From NCBI GenBank assembly GCA_963575745.1, contig CAUYUJ010019098.1, positions 20,001 through 84,000 on the forward strand: a stretch of DNA of 64,000 nucleotides, written 5' to 3'. Made by a program: the position numbers and the translations under genes. Each line of letters opens with the position of its first letter. Position 1 is the stretch's first letter. Origin of the DNA: Prorocentrum cordatum. Taxonomy: Eukaryota > Sar > Dinophyceae > Prorocentrales > Prorocentraceae. The notes under the pieces are model-generated. The model was given only the letters and a program-made list of their open reading frames with translations, searched no databases and was not told the origin of the DNA. Positions 32,571-43,516 of this stretch are shown one piece after another.

Positions 32571-33131
32571 CGTAGGACAGGGGAATGAGGGGGGGACTGG
32601 GACGACGGATAAACGTGGGGGGGGGAAGGAGAGAGGAGAGACGGAGACGAGGGGAAAAGAACCGTCTTGAGAGGAAGGGGGGGCGGATGGGGACGGAAGG
32701 GGATGAGGGTGGAGAGGGAAAGAAAAGCCGGATTGAGATTTTTTAAAACCTATTCCGGAAACTGGGGGAACACCGGTGTGGCACGGCACCCTGCGGCCTG
32801 TACTCCCACCCTTGCAAGAGACAGACACGCTAGTAGCATCGGTGCCCCAAACAGATGCAAATATTTTCCTCTTGGACGGGTGAGACAATACCACTGTTGG
32901 CGTGAAAAACGCCCATCACGGACGCTGCTTCGACGGTGCCGCCCCCGGACCCCCCATTTCGCGTTCGCGGCCGTAGTCGGGGTGCAATCATCGGTAATAA
33001 AAAACGCCCGAAACTCCACCACCAAAGCAACTCTGTTTTCAACATTGAAATTGGGGGGCACGGGGGTTATGAACACAACAGCGTTGTCCATTATGCCTGG
33101 TGGGCGTTTTTTACGCCAACGGCATTGCTTC

Positions 33132-33137
<6 letters not shown>

Positions 33138-33162
<25 letters not shown>
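33138..33162. repeat. short (AT)n
   Basis: A run of about 12 AT units within otherwise unique DNA. Confidence 0.95.
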
Positions 33163-33363
33163 GTATCCTCCGTGCGTGACGTACAGACAATTCTACCCCT
33201 CTTGTGGGGATGGCCTAGTCGAACACAATTCAAAACTTCACGCGTAGACGGCGTGCAGCGACTATTGCATACGTCGGCAAGGGAAGCCATGCATACAATG
33301 CCCGCTGTATGCACACCTGCGTGACCGCATCGCCAACACTAAATCCCCCGTGCGTTGTGCTGG

Positions 33364-33942
33364 CTATATTTTTTCGTGAAGCGTACAGCGAGTAATTGAA
33401 AGCGATTGTGTTCCACTATAACGAACCTGCCACCGCTCGCCTGAGAATGGAGGCGGCCAGGGGAAGCCGTCAACCAAATCTTGACAGAAAGCCTTCCAGG
33501 GCAACATACTCAGAATGGCAGAAAAGGACAGCTTTCGCCTGACAGAGAAAGACATCGCCAGCCCATTCTTGACCGATAGATAGGTGTCGAAATAATTGTC
33601 GGCCGACTCTTGCCCGAAATGGCCGAGATGGGTATGGAGGACCCAACCTTCCGTCTTGTCGCTGCGGCCCTTGGCCCGCTTCTCCCCCTCGCCGGAGGCA
33701 TCCGCACAGACGTTGCCGCGGCTCGCGCGCGCTGACCGCCCCGTCGCGCTCCTGAAGCTCGGGGGGCGCCCAAATGTGCACAATGCTTGGGTGACCTCGT
33801 CGGCGCCGTTTCCCAACTCCGTGCGGAAACGAGCGCGCGCGGCCGCGAGCGCTGGGCCTCGGCAAGACTCATTCCGGAGCCGTGGGTAAGTGTTCTGCGC
33901 GCTGCGCTGAAAAGCGTGCAAAGTCGGCCGCGCTGCCACCAA
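33364..33942 (-). CDS. 192-codon open frame, unidentified
   Basis: The minus frame includes ADNYFDTYLSVKNGLAMSF and LSFSAILSMLPWKAFCQDL, a mixed composition that reads more naturally than the other frames. There is no signal peptide and no recognised domain. A second minus frame overlaps it for most of its length, so coding status is uncertain. Confidence 0.2.
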   Translation of the reverse strand: MVAARPTLHAFQRSAQNTYPRLRNESCRGPALAAARARFRTELGNGADEVTQALCTFGRPPSFRSATGRSARASRGNVCADASGEGEKRAKGRSDKTEGWVLHTHLGHFGQESADNYFDTYLSVKNGLAMSFSVRRKLSFSAILSMLPWKAFCQDLVDGFPWPPPFSGERWQVRYSGTQSLSITRCTLHEKI

Positions 33943-34275
33943 CGAAGCGCATTCTTAGCCTCCACTCCAACGGATCCCGACTGGCGCTCTCGCAGTTCAT
34001 GGCGTTCCGCCCGCCGGTCACCGTTTCTGGCCGTCTCGATGCACAATGGTGTCACCCAGCGCGTGGCGCAGTAACCGCAAGCGGCTGGCCAACTCTGCGA
34101 TCAAACGCCCGGGAAATTGTCTGGGGCAGCCGAACTTTGAGAGGGTGCCCGGATAGAGGGGCGCGAGCTCCTCTCGTCTGGATGGCCCCGCCCCAGCCTG
34201 CACGAGCCACGCCGGCACCACGAGTGGATGGTGACCCGTCTAGGCGGGCCTGGCCGACCTGAGGCGCTGCAGCAC

Positions 34276-34286
34276 GGCGGCTCAAG
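34276..34286 (+). other. spliced-leader-like end abutting an ATG (weak)
   Basis: GGCGGCTCAAG, whose last eight bases match the DinoSL 3' end, stands directly before ATGGCGGCC at 34287, opening a 129-codon frame. Only about 10 of the 15 relict positions match, so chance is likely in this GC-rich DNA. Confidence 0.15.
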
Positions 34287-34712
34287 ATGGCGGCCGAAAA
34301 TGCACGCGCCGCAGCGCGAGTCCCAGCCGGGCGGTGGAGGGATGAGGCACCAGGCAGGAAGGAGGCCTCGTATTACACGATGCCATGGCTTCGCCGTCTG
34401 GGCGGGCTTCAGGGGCTCGAGGTATGCGGTCCAGTCAGGCCTGCCTCTCGGGGTCCTCCCCGGCATGGGCGGCGGGATCGTCCTGCAGCCTCCGCCGCAC
34501 AGTTCGCACAACCCAGGGGTCCTGCGCCCCCCGTTCCAAACTATGGCCTCTGCGCCGTACGCCCAGTCGTGCCGGAGGAGGGAGGAGAGCTGGAGCGAAA
34601 AGGAATGGGGATGGGCAGGACGAGGGACGGCGTTGACGGGGGGCAGCGGAGGGATGATTGGCCTGGCCAGTTTTAGCGCCAGCGTGCGGTCTTCACTTTC
34701 CCCTTTTCTATG

Positions 34713-34754
<42 letters not shown>

Positions 34755-34800
34755 CTCTCTCTCTCTCTCTCCCTCTTTCTCTCTCTCTCTCTATCTTCTC
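34713..34800. repeat. (AT)n then (CT)n
   Basis: AT run to about 34750 followed by CTCTCT with CC and TTT breaks. Confidence 0.95.
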
Positions 34801-34934
34801 CTCCTCCTTCTTCGCCTACTCCTTTGCCTTCTCCTCCTCCTCCTCCAGCTCCCTCTCTTTTGGCTCGTCTACCTGTCACTCTCACTCTGTTTCGGGCTTT
34901 CCGTCCTTCACCACTCTCTGGCAATCCTGCTCAC

Positions 34935-35195
34935 CACCGCCGCCTCTACCGCCGCTGCTGCTGCCGCCGCTGCCGCCGCTGCCGCCGCCGCCCGCCGCCG
35001 CCCGCTGCCGTTGCCCGCCGTCGCCATTGCCGCCGCCGTTGTTGTCGTTGTCGTCGTCGTCGTTGTCGTCGTCGTCGTCGTCGTCGATCGCGCTGGCTGC
35101 AATGACATCCTCGTCCTCCTCCTCCTCCTCCTCCTGCTCCTCCTCCTCCTGCTCCTCCTCCTCCTGCTCCTCCTCCTCCTCTCTTCAATCCCTCT
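34935..35195. repeat. (CCG)n, (GTC)n and (TCC)n triplet cluster
   Basis: CCGCTG/CCGCCG units 34947-35030, GTC units 35040-35092, then TCCTCC with CTG breaks 35110-35190. Frames are low complexity. Confidence 0.9.
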
Positions 35196-35439
35196 TTCTT
35201 CTCCGCCTGACTGGCGCGCGCGCAGCCGTGGGGGCCCCCAGCCTCGGAGATGATGTCCTTGGAGCCCAGAGGTTCGTCGAGCTCCTCTCGCCAGTTTTGG
35301 GAAACAGCGCGCGTTTGTAACTCGGGGGGCCCTCCTTGGCTCCCAGACCGGCCTCTCGAAATCGTCTCAAGCCGAATCGGCGGGGAGGCCAACCTGCAGC
35401 CTACAACACAAATTGTTGGTACTTTTTGGCTTCCTGCGT

Positions 35440-35535
35440 GCACTTCACGCGCCCTCTTGGGCCGTCTTGGGGCCGCCTGGGGCCATCTTGTGGTCGTCTT
35501 GGGCCGTTTTTTGGCCCTCTCGGGGCGTCCGCGAC
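35440..35535 (-). repeat. short inverted AGGCCCCAAG-type tract
   Basis: TCTTGGGGCCGCCTGGGGCC and similar, the minus-strand form of the 10-11 bp unit. Confidence 0.6.
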
Positions 35536-35630
35536 CTAGCTAGTCTGGTCGCGATCGAAGCTGCGGCTGAACATATTTCGAAAGATGCAAGAATTCACAA
35601 TCTTTATACAATTGTGCACGTCAACCCAAT

Positions 35631-35726
35631 ATGACGTTTCTTCTTGCCGTGGCATCGCTTCTGGGCGCTGGCGCATCGGCATCTCGAACATCCGCGTGCT
35701 GTCTGCAAACGGGCGCGCTCCTCTGA
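35631..35726 (+). CDS. 31-codon frame resembling a signal peptide
   Basis: It begins MTFLLAVASLLGAGASASRT: a short N-region, a hydrophobic core and an ASA-S cleavage-like site, followed by Cys-Cys and a stop at 35726. This is what a first exon of a secreted protein could look like, but no donor site or second exon could be assigned. Confidence 0.2.
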   Translation: MTFLLAVASLLGAGASASRTSACCLQTGALL

Positions 35727-36905
35727 CTGACCCTACGTTGTCCTGCCTTGCCTTCCTCGGCCCTGCCAACGGGGATGCGCAGCACCACTTCCCTCCTGGG
35801 GTGCGCAAACGTCGTGCGCCCATAGAGGGCGCCGAACACGGAACGAAGGGGCTTTCCTGGCCGCGGCGGGTCCAGGCCACGAATCAGCACCCCTGCCGAG
35901 GTATAAGAAGCGGCCCAGAAGCCATTCCCCCTCCTGACCCCAAAGTGGCCCTCATGTCGACGTGCTGAGCGCACCTTCCTCCGCCCTGCTCACGCTCTCG
36001 CGCCGCACCACCTCCCTCCTCGAGTGGTGTGGCGTTGCGGCGAGGAGCGCCGCGGTTCGGGCCGCCTCGTTGGCGAGGTGCCACTCCTGGCGGCGCGGGG
36101 TCAAGTGAAGACAGGGTCAGATGATGCGAGCAACGTTTTAGGGCCCGCCTCGGGGCCATCTAAGGACCCCTGGGACCCTCAAAAACGACTCTGGATGAAG
36201 AGCTGGTCCTGTGGAAAGTCCCGGGTCAAGGAGTCGCTCACCTCAGGACCCCTTTCCTCCATTGCTGGAAAAACTGAAGATCAGGAGGCCAACTGACTGC
36301 TTCCGAAACCACGGACAAATAATGTTGGGGGGCGGCACCATCGAGCTTGAATCGGCGATACATCGCCGATAGATCGGCGACAATCTGGAGTCGTCTTGAG
36401 CGTTCCTAGGGCGCTCTGGAACCATGCTCCCTGGCCGTAACCAGGGTTGTCCCAAGACAGTTTTCTATGTATATAGGTACTCATTGAATTAGCTCGACTG
36501 TATTACACATCTATATACACATACATGTACATGTATATATCAACATGAGCGGGGCAAGAGAAATACCAGAGAAGGGTCGGATAACAATTTGTGGTGGTGA
36601 GGGGCGCTGGTCGATTCGGAACGAACGGGGGTCGCAAGTCGCCACAGCCGTGAACCGATCGGGCGCAAGCCCCTGCGACGCCGAGCGATCCGCCGCAAGG
36701 GGGAAACAGGCAAGATGGCCTACGGCGAATTCTTGCCTTGACGCGGGCCCTGGCCACTGACACCGCCTGAAACGTTCAGTCTCAAACGAGCTCCGCTCTC
36801 GGAGCTGCCCGGAGGCTCTCGATACTGCTTCAGACGCGCGAGGACAGGGTGACAAGCCACCGCAGGGAGAGGCTGGCAGAATGAAGCCAGGACGGCGCGA
36901 CAGGC
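35727..36905. other. no recognisable gene
   Basis: Contains a small ATCGGCGATA-type cluster near 36350-36385, related in words to the 45753 hairpin. Otherwise nothing is recognised. Confidence 0.45.
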
Positions 36906-36907
36906 GT

Positions 36908-37005
36908 GGGAGCGAGGGAGGAGGAGGAGTAGAAGGAGTAGAAGGAGTAGGAGTAGGAGGAGGAGAAGGATGAGGAGGAGAAGGAGGAGGAGGAGGAGGG
37001 GGCAC
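36908..37005. repeat. (GGA)n / (GTAGAAGGA)n purine tract
   Basis: GGA units with a GTAGAAGGA variant repeated about four times. Confidence 0.9.
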
Positions 37006-37119
37006 CGTAGCAACGCGACGAGGAAGGATATACAAAACACGCACACCAAATAATCACACCAGAGAAAAGCTCCCATCAGCGGATGGAGTTTTCCTATGGA
37101 CTCCACGTCTGTCCTCTTC

Positions 37120-37520
37120 TTCTCTTTTTGTTTCGCTCCTATCTCTCTCTCTAGATGTATATGTATCTCTCTCTCCTTCGCTCTGTTGTAAATCTTCCAC
37201 ATACATATAATAAGCTGTGTTTACTTGGTATGCCCTCACACCTTGCTATGCACTCCACTGCCCCAGGCCGAATTACTCTTGGCTATATGTATACACACAT
37301 ATATATGTAATCAGTATTTGTTTTTGTGTGTGTGTGTCTCTCTATCTCTCTCTTTTCTCTTTTTCTCTCCATGTATCTCTCTCTTCTTCCTCTACACCTA
37401 ACGTCGCCCTATGCTCTCTAATTTGTACTCTCCACATGTTCCCCATCCATCTTTCACTATTCTGTCTAATATTGATATCACTTTTCTCCTCTCTCTATCT
37501 ATCTCTGGCTCACTCCGACC
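37120..37520. repeat. CT-rich (TCTCTC) stretch
   Basis: Many TCTCTC and CTCTAT words with short TG repeats near 37326; irregular microsatellite DNA. Confidence 0.7.
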
Positions 37521-37539
37521 CCTCTGCTCAACTCGGCTC

Positions 37540-37975
37540 GCAACTCTCTGGCTCCGGTATTCTTTACGAACAAAGACCTAAGCGCTTGGTCACGACCAAG
37601 ATCCCCCGAATCCCGGAACCTCACGCCGCCAAGAATCCAGAAACAAAAAACCAAAAACCAAAAACCCACCAAACCTTACACTGCCAGGGGCCCCAGAATC
37701 GAGAACCGGGAACCTGGGAACCCAGCCGCCCATAGAACAAGGATCCATGGAACCCAACCAACATTACACTGCTGGGAACCCCGGAAGCGAGATCCTAAGA
37801 ACCCCGACCTTACACTGCTTGGGAAACCAGAAACAAGGAACAAAGAAGCCTAAAACGCGGCTGCCCAGGCCCAGAACCCGGAACCGGTAACCCAGCCGCC
37901 AACCGAAATCGGCCCGGGACTTTGGCTAATTCTTTCAGAATCCGCGAGGACCCCTTCAATGCAAACACTGGTTGG
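37540..37975 (+). repeat. degenerate repeat with CCTTACACTGC and GGAACCC words
   Basis: CCTTACACTGC or CATTACACTGC recurs near 37673, 37762 and 37809, each followed by a GGGAACCCC-like phrase. Purely degenerate; no gene. Confidence 0.5.
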
Positions 37976-38119
37976 GAAATCCCATCGGCCCTTTTTTAGG
38001 GCGTAGGTGGTCTAGAGAGCTTTCTTTTCCAACCCCCGTCTTCCCCTTCGGGGAGGGGTTCATCACTGTTCCTTATTAATAACTATACACCCCCTTCTCC
38101 CAGGCGACCGGCGTCCAAC

Positions 38120-38540
38120 CAGGAACCATGCTGACACCATGCCGAGCCGCCCCTCATCATCCTTGTCAAAAAAACAATACAAGCCGCAATCTGACTCCAC
38201 ATTTGGAGCATGCGCGGCCAACCCGATGCGGCCCCCCCATCATCCCTGTCAAAAACGATGCAAAGTACACATTGGGGCAAAGTCTTGAGTCATGTTCGTG
38301 AGGCCCGCGAACACTTTGTATTGTTTTTGACAGGGACGGCGGGGGTGCTAGCATATTCCCTGCCGTGCGCACGGCTACCATCCCTGACAAAAAGCAATAC
38401 ACCATGCACTTCGCTGCTAAATTTAGATCATGCGCGGCCATCCCGCGATCACTGCCAAATGGTTTTTGACAAAGACGGCGGGGGTGGTGGCGCTTTGCCT
38501 GCTGTGCGGTTTTCGACAAGTATGGCGGAGGCCGGCATGT
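38120..38540. repeat. CCCTGTCAAAAAC motif cluster in both orientations
   Basis: About six copies of a roughly 22-bp motif, CCCTGTCAAAAACGATGCAA and variants, occur near 38160, 38227, 38313 (inverted), 38381, 38462 (inverted) and 38512. Companion words CATGCGCGGCCA and GGCGGGGGTG recur between them. Pairs of opposite copies could form stems. Confidence 0.65.
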
Positions 38541-38574
38541 TTCCCGATGAGTGCTGTCACGTGTGCAGGCGCAC

Positions 38575-38765
38575 CTGACGCACTCTGCACGTGCCAGGAA
38601 CATCGCGCACCTGGCGCGGCTGGAGTGTGCGGCACACCTGGCGCACTCGGAGCACGTGGCGCATCTGGCGCACCAGGAGCGCTTGGCACGCTCGGGCCCC
38701 AGGGACGCCTGGCGCGCGTGGCGCCCCTGGCTCGCGTGGCGCACCTCGCCGAAGCGTCGCGCACG
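38575..38765 (+). repeat. GGCGCACCTGGC-type short tandem array
   Basis: Imperfect units of about 18-21 bp (CACCTGGCGCACTCGGAGCA and similar). All frames are repetitive (HLAH, TWR and similar), so no gene is called. Confidence 0.7.
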
Positions 38766-38859
38766 TGGGCTCGATTTTGGTTCCCAGTATCTGTCCATCC
38801 AAAGCGACCGCTGAACATTCTGAGGCTCGGGTGTGTGTTGGGAGGGCTGGTGGGAGTGA

Positions 38860-39870
38860 GCTAGACGGCTTGCTATCTGGAGGGCGTCTTGACCCCTCCC
38901 CGTACCCCCTCCCCTGGACCTGGAGGGGGCGCCCCGCGAGGTGTCAGAGGGTACTTTTTCGCCCAAGACGGCTCCAAGAGGGCCTCAGAGAGCCCAAGAT
39001 GACCTCCAAGATGGCTCAAGATAGCCCAAGATGCCTCAAGATGGCTCCCAAGATGCCCCAAGAGGCCCCAATAACGCTCCAAGACGGCCCCAGGTGGCCA
39101 TGGAGCATCCCCAGGAGGCCGTCAAGAGGCCAACATTCTTCCAAAACCTAAGGCAAAACACTGTTTTTCGCTTTCTCGTCTTTTCGCTTCCGATGGCCTT
39201 CCGAGGCCTCAGGATCGCTCCAAGGGGGCCCATGAGGGCTCCAAGAGAGGCCTAAGAGAGCCCCAAGACTGCCCCAAGAGCGCTCCAAGAGACGAATTTA
39301 GGCACTCTTGAAGGGCAAGGCTAATTGAGTAACCCCCTTGTTTGATCGATCTCCTCCAAGATAGCTCCAAGAGCGCCCCGAAGGCTCCCAAGAGCGCCCC
39401 AAGAGGGCCCCAAGAGGCGCCCAGGCGGCCGCAAGAGGCGCCCAAGGGGCCTCCAAGATGCTTCCAAGAGGCATTCAAGAGGTTTCTGGCTCTTCTGATC
39501 GCTCTTTTCCTCCTCCTTCGCCTCCTTCTCCTTCTCCTCCTCCTCCTCCTCCTCATCATCATCATCATCATCCGCTTACTCCTCTTCCCTCCTGCCTCCT
39601 CCCCCTCCCCCACCTCCTCCTCCTCCTCCTCCTCTTCCTCCTCGTTCTTTTCCATGTTCTCCTCCTTCCTCCTCCTCCTCGCCCTCCTCCTCGTCCTCGT
39701 CCTCCTCCTTCTCCTCCTCCTCTTCCTCCTCTTGCTCCTTCTCCGATTCCTCCTCAATCCTCCCCCTCTTGGGGTACGACGTCTTACCCAACCCTTTATT
39801 CCACTGCTGTCTAGTCCACATCCCTGATCAGGTCAACTCGTTTGGGCATCGTTTCTGGATGGGCTGATGA
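38860..39870 (+). mobile_element. DR-A copy, degraded
   Basis: It begins with GGAGGGCGTCTTGACCCCTC and CCTCCCCTGGACCTGG. A long AGGCCCCAAG array (38970-39480) is broken at 39135-39195 by an AT-richer island, then a CTCCT/CATCAT tract (39500-39760). The tail is CACATCCCTGATCAGGTCAA and GGATGGGCTGATG. The right terminal repeat has decayed. GGCTAATTGAGTAACCCCCT near 39320 is shared with copy 2. Confidence 0.65.
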
Positions 39871-41600
39871 ACTTACTTTTTTAGTCAGCGGCCGCAGGCG
39901 AGCGCGCCAGCGGCGGGTCCAGTCAAAGCGGGGCACGCAACGACGAATTAATCTAAAGCGACGGGGCGCAACCTCACCAAAAGCGGCGGGGCGGAGCCTC
40001 ACGCAGCACCTCAGCGGCGGGCCGGCGAGTGGAGGGGGCTGGCTGTAGCTGAATACCAGTACTGCCAGGGTGCACGTATGCAACTGATGAAGTTACGGGA
40101 AGCATCTAAGTTTCTTGGTCTGCTAGCAAGTGCCACACGGAGACTTCTTTTTCTTCGAGATCCCCAGACAACTGTTGGTACTCTGGAGGCATCGAGGTCC
40201 AGTGCATGACTGTATACCGAACAATGTGCTCCCTAGGCTTCTGATAACACGATACCTTACAGGGTGTGTGTGCTGCGGGAGGACTCAGGAGGAGCAAAAA
40301 GCAAAATAACAAAATACGATGGTAAGGAGGAGACATCGGGAGCGGGGGCAGAAGGAGGGAGGCAGAAGGGGGAAGAAGAAGAAGGTGTGAATGGGGATGG
40401 GGGGGATGCAGACGCAGGGAGGGGGACGAGGGAGACAAGGGGAAGACAAAGAAAGAGATGCTGCGTGTGGTATGATCCTCCGCTTCCAGGGGCTCGTCCG
40501 CGGAGTGAGCCTCCCCGTCTCCCTGCTCAGCCCGGCCGTGGCACACTCTCGCTCAGCTTCCCTCCTGCGGAGAAGAGGTGCTCAGCGAGCGAACCACTGG
40601 GTGCTCAGCGAACGCCCTGCAAGAACTCTCGGGCAAAGGACGGCTCCGACCACGACGATGAGCCCGGACCCCCTCGCGTCGACCTTGTCTTTTGCCTCGG
40701 CCTCTGGGGGCCCTCACCGGGCCTGGGGACCGTCGAAGAGCGGCTTGGGACACGAGTCGGGGACGGTGTCGAGACTGCTGGGGGTCCCCGTTGGGAAGAC
40801 ATCGCGCACGCGGAAGTCGGGGAAACAGGCTACGCTGGGCATAAAGCCGACGGTGAATCGCAGAAGGAATGGTCGCGAACACAATGTCAACGGCAACGGC
40901 AATACAACCAAACCTGCATGGCCCCTGTCGGCCAGGAAGACGACACGTGCAACCGCGTAGGAATCCACATTCCGATGAAACAGAACACGACGTTCCACAC
41001 ATTCGCAATGAGTTTCCTGCTCTCACATGTTTTGTATTTGTTCTAGCTCCTCAGATGCCCAAATACAATAATAACAACCAATATACCTATCTAGCAACAC
41101 GTGCGCGCGCTTGTATCTTGCGCGCGCGTTCGCATCATCACGTGCAAGATCTGGTATGCGCGCGCACTCACGCACGACAGTGTGCACTCACACGTGCGAA
41201 CTCGCTGGCATGCATAGATCTACGCGAGTTCGCCTACACGCATGCTGCCTGTGTGCTCGCGCAGTTCTGGGGCTCCTAGCTGACTGCCTCCGCCACGTCG
41301 CAGCGCGCGTGGCTGCGACGCCAAGAAATATGCGCGTGCTTCTGTTTTTGCCGCCTATATTCCACTGCTCGCTAGACTCCCGCTCATACTTTGCTCGCCA
41401 AGGCACGCCCTGTCCCCACGAAGGGCGTGAAGCAGGAGCTTCCTGGGCGATCGAAATATCAGCCACCGTGCCTCAAGTCCTTGGGGTCCTCAGTCCTGAT
41501 TCGTTGAATATGCTGAAGGCCTGGACCCCAGACTTACGGACATCTTGGGCTTTGTCGCGTGACCCCGCGTGCCTCTTGAGGCTTCCCGCTAAACTTTTTC
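39871..41600. other. no gene identified
   Basis: Plus frame 40264-41046 (260 codons) is Arg/Glu/Gly rich and of doubtful reality. On the minus strand around 40850-41026 a hydrophobic run (NVVFCFIGMWIPTRL, then VAVDIVFATIPSAIH in another frame) hints at a membrane-protein exon, but the frames do not join. Confidence 0.3.
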
Positions 41601-42145
41601 GGAGGCCAGATGGCCCAAAGACGGGCCAAGAAGGCCCCGAGGCGCCCCCATGACGGTCCAAGGGGGTTCCAGGACGATCCTAGACGCAAAGATGGCCCGA
41701 GGACGGCGTAGGAGACCTCCCAAACACCCCAAGAAGGCTCGAAGAGGCCGCCCAAAAAGACCCCAAGAGGCCAAACCCGTTGACTTTCCAGAGTTTTTGA
41801 ACATTGTAGCGGTCTCGCCTATTCAAGCTTCCGATGCTCCAAGACAGCCCAGAGGATCCCAAGATCGCCCCAAGAAGGCCCAAGGTGCCCCAAAGGCGAC
41901 CCAAGAGAGCCCCAAGGGATGCCGAAGAGGGAACATACGACCTTACATGTCGAGCCCTCCGCCGCAAGGTAACCCCCGCGACCGCCAGCAGGCCATCAAG
42001 AGGTCCCCCCCAAAAGCCCCAAGAGGCCCCAAAACACCCCAAAACTGCTTCCAACAGGCATCCGGGAGGCCTCCCTAGAGATCCCAACAGGCAGCCAACA
42101 GGCCTCTGACGTACAAATGCTTAGTAGTGGGATGGGCCGAAGGCC
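41601..42145 (+). repeat. 10-11 bp AGGCCCCAAG array with an AT-rich island (DR-B copy 2)
   Basis: Same architecture as 29526-30120: array, a TTGACTTTCCAGAGTTTTTG island near 41777-41830, array again, then GGGATGGGCCGAAGGCC at the right end. Confidence 0.7.
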
Positions 42146-42508
42146 ACTCGGTATTGGCGGTCTGGCCAACAATGTCAGGCATGTGCCGTCGATTAGGCAT
42201 ACGCAGTCCAGTCACGCGCTCATTTCGCTCAGAAGGTGATGATCAACAAGCAACTCGCATGTCTGCGACCGCATGTCTGCGCTGTTTTTGGGGGCGCTGA
42301 GACTTCACGTGCCAGACTTTTCCGATAGGGCAGATCATTCGATATCGGCCGCGATTCCGTCCGCTGGCGACATTCGATCTTTAACGCTCGAGCTGGGGTC
42401 TCCACCGCGATAACGCGGCGCGAAACTTTTTCCGCCGGATGATACATGATGCTCCTCGATGGTCCTCGCCGAGAAGAAGACTGCACACCCCCGAGCGATG
42501 CCAAGGTA
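42146..42508. other. region downstream of the endonuclease gene
   Basis: No poly(A) tail follows the stop codon of the endonuclease gene on the minus strand; the first A run is only five bases (near 42430). The 3' limit of the retroposed cDNA is therefore not visible. Confidence 0.4.
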
Positions 42509-43516
42509 TCAATAGGTGCCTTCTGCGGTTGTATCAGATTTGTGTTGTTCGATCCGCTGTTGCTTGGCGCGGCGTCCCTGATTGCCGTGCATACCCTGCA
42601 GCAACACGTAAGCCTCAATGCCTGGCCGCATGCTCAACAATACATCAACCTGTCTTGCCTTGTTGACAATGAACGGGCGAATCCATCTGCAAATGCAATG
42701 CACGTCTTTTTGCGCATTAATGCACAGACGACTGACACTGGTGGATGGGTTTGTGTACAAAGTTGACCGTAACCCATGGAACATGAGACTCCTCAAGGCT
42801 TCCAAGAAACAGACATTTTTCTGGTAGATGCTCGCCGTGTAGTAATATCTTTCACCATTTCGCGCGCACACGAAGCAACCATCTGAGTCAAATAATCCAG
42901 CTAGGTAAGCAAGAAGTTGGTCTTCACTAGAACAAACAGCCATGAACCTGGTTCTGTACATCTCAGCAGTGGTGTCTGATAGCTCCAGTGCGCGTACGGC
43001 GTACAAATCTCCTCTGATCATTCGTCGCGCATCATGTACAGACTGACTGAGACGGCGCCCGCCCTGAGACACAGGAAACAAATGTTGGTGCTGCAGAATC
43101 AGTTCGGCTTGGCATTTCTTGATGCACAAACCACTGTCGCAAAGCTCCTGGAGGATGGGAAACACTGCCATGCCACTTACCCGCCAATTATACGTTGGAC
43201 GCCAATTTGCATGCTTCAGTGCTCCCCCATGATACTCGTGCAAGGTCCCTCCAAAATGATTGTGGAAAGCTCCAATGGACAACCTGTTATCATCCGATAT
43301 GCTGGCCCCGACTGCCACAACGGGGTATGTGTACCTACCTCTGGAGCACATCATGACACTACCGTCACCGTCAAAAAAACCGCCTCGCCAATGTGGATGA
43401 ACAATTGTCCCACCGCAATCCGACAGAGAACGATGGCGTCGCCGCAGGAAGCGGCCACAATACCGCATCTTACCAGAAATCCGTGCTTCTCTGACCAAGC
43501 TGGCTTCAGCCCACAT
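42509..43516 (-). CDS. LAGLIDADG homing endonuclease, single-chain, intact
   Basis: LAGLIDADG proteins cut long asymmetric DNA sites and so spread their own gene, usually from introns or inteins. This 335-residue frame has both motifs of the single-chain class: GGFFDGDG at residues 45-52 and LAGLFDSDG at 205-213, each with its catalytic Asp. About 60 residues after the first motif, the YNWRVSGMAVFPILQEL stretch matches the usual fold, as does YYYTASIYQKNVCFLEAL after the second. The length fits the two-domain family. The start chosen is the first ATG (43516); a second lies at residue 17. There is no stop or frameshift. On the 5' side it abuts a run of spliced-leader relicts and a perfect DinoSL, so it is a copy of a trans-spliced nuclear mRNA. 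No flanking intron or intein host is evident. Confidence 0.92.
   Translation of the reverse strand: MWAEASLVREARISGKMRYCGRFLRRRHRSLSDCGGTIVHPHWRGGFFDGDGSVMMCSRGRYTYPVVAVGASISDDNRLSIGAFHNHFGGTLHEYHGGALKHANWRPTYNWRVSGMAVFPILQELCDSGLCIKKCQAELILQHQHLFPVSQGGRRLSQSVHDARRMIRGDLYAVRALELSDTTAEMYRTRFMAVCSSEDQLLAYLAGLFDSDGCFVCARNGERYYYTASIYQKNVCFLEALRSLMFHGLRSTLYTNPSTSVSRLCINAQKDVHCICRWIRPFIVNKARQVDVLLSMRPGIEAYVLLQGMHGNQGRRAKQQRIEQHKSDTTAEGTY

Larger units (their letters stand above)
37979..38855 (+). mobile_element. possible DR-A relative with a different interior
   Basis: It starts ATCCCATCGGCCC, then GGGCGTAGGTGGTCTAGAGAG and CTTCCCCTTCGGGGAGGGG as in DR-A, and could end at GGGCTGGTGGGA (38844-38855). 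The usual AGGCCCC array is missing and replaced by the motif cluster and the GGCGCACC array listed separately. Either one element with a swapped interior or two element fragments. Confidence 0.45.

Noticed and set aside
36575-36600. CGGATAACAATTT resembling the lac operator (vector contamination?)
   Set aside because: Only 13 bases match and the neighbouring vector sequence is absent.
39000-39060. CCAAGATGGCTCAAG and similar as further spliced-leader relicts
   Set aside because: 12 of 15 positions match, but this is the ordinary AAGATGGCCCCAAG unit of the GGCC arrays and there is no ORF behind it.
40714-41026. Ion-channel-like membrane exon on the minus strand
   Set aside because: Hydrophobic stretches lie in two frames and no recognised motif (pore or S4) is present.
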